Shown piece after piece: positions 5,301 through 5,427 of a stretch of DNA of 5,427 bases. Each line of letters starts with the position of its first letter. The first letter of the stretch is position 1. This DNA is from an uncultured Clostridia bacterium (GTDB taxonomy: Bacteria; Bacillota; Clostridia; TANB77; RGIG9151). Both the position numbers and the translations under genes were made by a program. The stretch spans positions 1 through 5,427 of the forward strand of contig CAKSUD010000086.1 of assembly GCA_934500865.1 (NCBI GenBank), given 5' to 3'. The notes under the pieces are model-generated. The model saw nothing but the letters and a program-made list of their open reading frames with translations. It was not told the origin of the DNA and made no database searches.

Positions 5301-5329
5301 TTGATATTATTTTTAAAACTGTATATACT
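5301..5329 (+). promoter_or_regulatory. Near-consensus sigma-A promoter for the last gene
   Basis: TTGATA (5301-5306) and TATACT (5324-5329) are 17 bases apart, each one or two changes from consensus. A TATAAT at 5329-5334 is an overlapping alternative -10 but would have a 22-base spacer. Transcription would begin near 5336, so the leader would be short, close to the ribosome site at 5336-5342; the true start may lie a few bases either way. Confidence 0.7.
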
Positions 5330-5335
5330 ATAATC

Positions 5336-5342
5336 GAGGTGA
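5336..5342 (+). promoter_or_regulatory. Shine-Dalgarno site for the last gene
   Basis: GAGGTGA has its GAGG core (5336-5339) seven bases before the ATG at 5347. It supports that ATG as a real start although only 27 codons are in view. With the predicted promoter it would lie at the very 5' end of the transcript. Confidence 0.7.
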
Positions 5343-5346
5343 TAAT

Positions 5347-5427
5347 ATGCACATAGAAGATGAATATACAGAATTGAAAATTGAGTTAACAAAAGATATA
5401 AAAAAAGAAATAATTGCATTTGCAAAT
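5347..5427 (+). CDS. Partial gene: N-terminus resembling AlbA_2 (Schlafen/divergent AAA-4) proteins
   Basis: Only the first 27 residues are visible and the frame is open to the window's end. They read MHIEDEYTELKIELTKDIKK (1-20) then EIIAFAN (21-27). The pattern E-x-x-E-L-K, a spaced basic helix, then E-I-x-A-F-A-N at the edge is the start of the AlbA_2 domain, which in family members continues with a T-x-G-G glycine-rich segment. Such proteins are annotated as putative DNA-binding or ATP-binding transcriptional regulators or helicase-related, and many lie in accessory or defence regions; the actual role of most is unknown. GC content here is 18 of 81 bases, lower than in the upstream genes, and four of five Glu codons are GAA. 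The promoter and ribosome site are its own. The family call rests on a short segment. Confidence 0.6.
   Translation, partial: MHIEDEYTELKIELTKDIKKEIIAFAN

Noticed and set aside
5266..5304. Short plus-strand frame MTEKWPKSDRIY
   Set aside because: It has only 12 codons, no ribosome site, is made of the 11-bp repeats, and overlaps the promoter of the next gene.

Overview
The window looks like a chromosomal stretch from a low-GC Firmicute, most likely a member of the Clostridia. The DNA is AT-rich, and the coding strand favours T and G over C. Shine-Dalgarno sites are strong GGAGG-type, transketolase is split into two genes, and all three tRNA genes encode their own CCA end. I cannot name a genus from the sequence alone.

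Positions 1-4875 hold six tightly packed plus-strand genes: ruvA, transketolase N-terminal and C-terminal subunits, trxB, tsaE and mnmA. Gaps are 12-29 bases, and the two transketolase halves overlap by ATGA. I see no terminator between them, so a single operon starting from a promoter near position 9-37 is plausible. The functions are mixed: Holliday-junction branch migration, the non-oxidative pentose phosphate pathway, thiol redox balance, and two steps of tRNA anticodon-loop modification. The usual partners ruvB, tsaB, tsaD and trxA are not in this window.

Positions 4876-5247 hold a small tRNA cluster with its own promoter: tRNA-Gln(CUG), tRNA-Glu(CUC), a hairpin terminator, tRNA-Leu(GAG) and a second terminator. 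A perfect 20-bp palindrome covers the -10 element and the expected transcription start and ends one base before tRNA-Gln. The intrinsic terminator between tRNA-Glu and tRNA-Leu leaves almost no room for a separate tRNA-Leu promoter.

Positions 5248-5427 begin a different unit. There is an 11-bp direct repeat (two full copies and a partial third), a near-consensus promoter touching its edge, a good ribosome binding site, and the first 27 codons of a gene that resembles the N-terminus of AlbA_2 (Schlafen/divergent AAA-4) proteins. It is visibly more A-rich than the operon, and a tRNA 3' end is a common junction with accessory DNA, so this may be where a variable region starts.

Most of the window is ordinary housekeeping sequence. 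The points worth a second look are the palindromic promoter, the terminator inside the tRNA cluster, and the repeat-flanked promoter of the truncated last gene. I found no clear evidence of an undescribed system within these bases.
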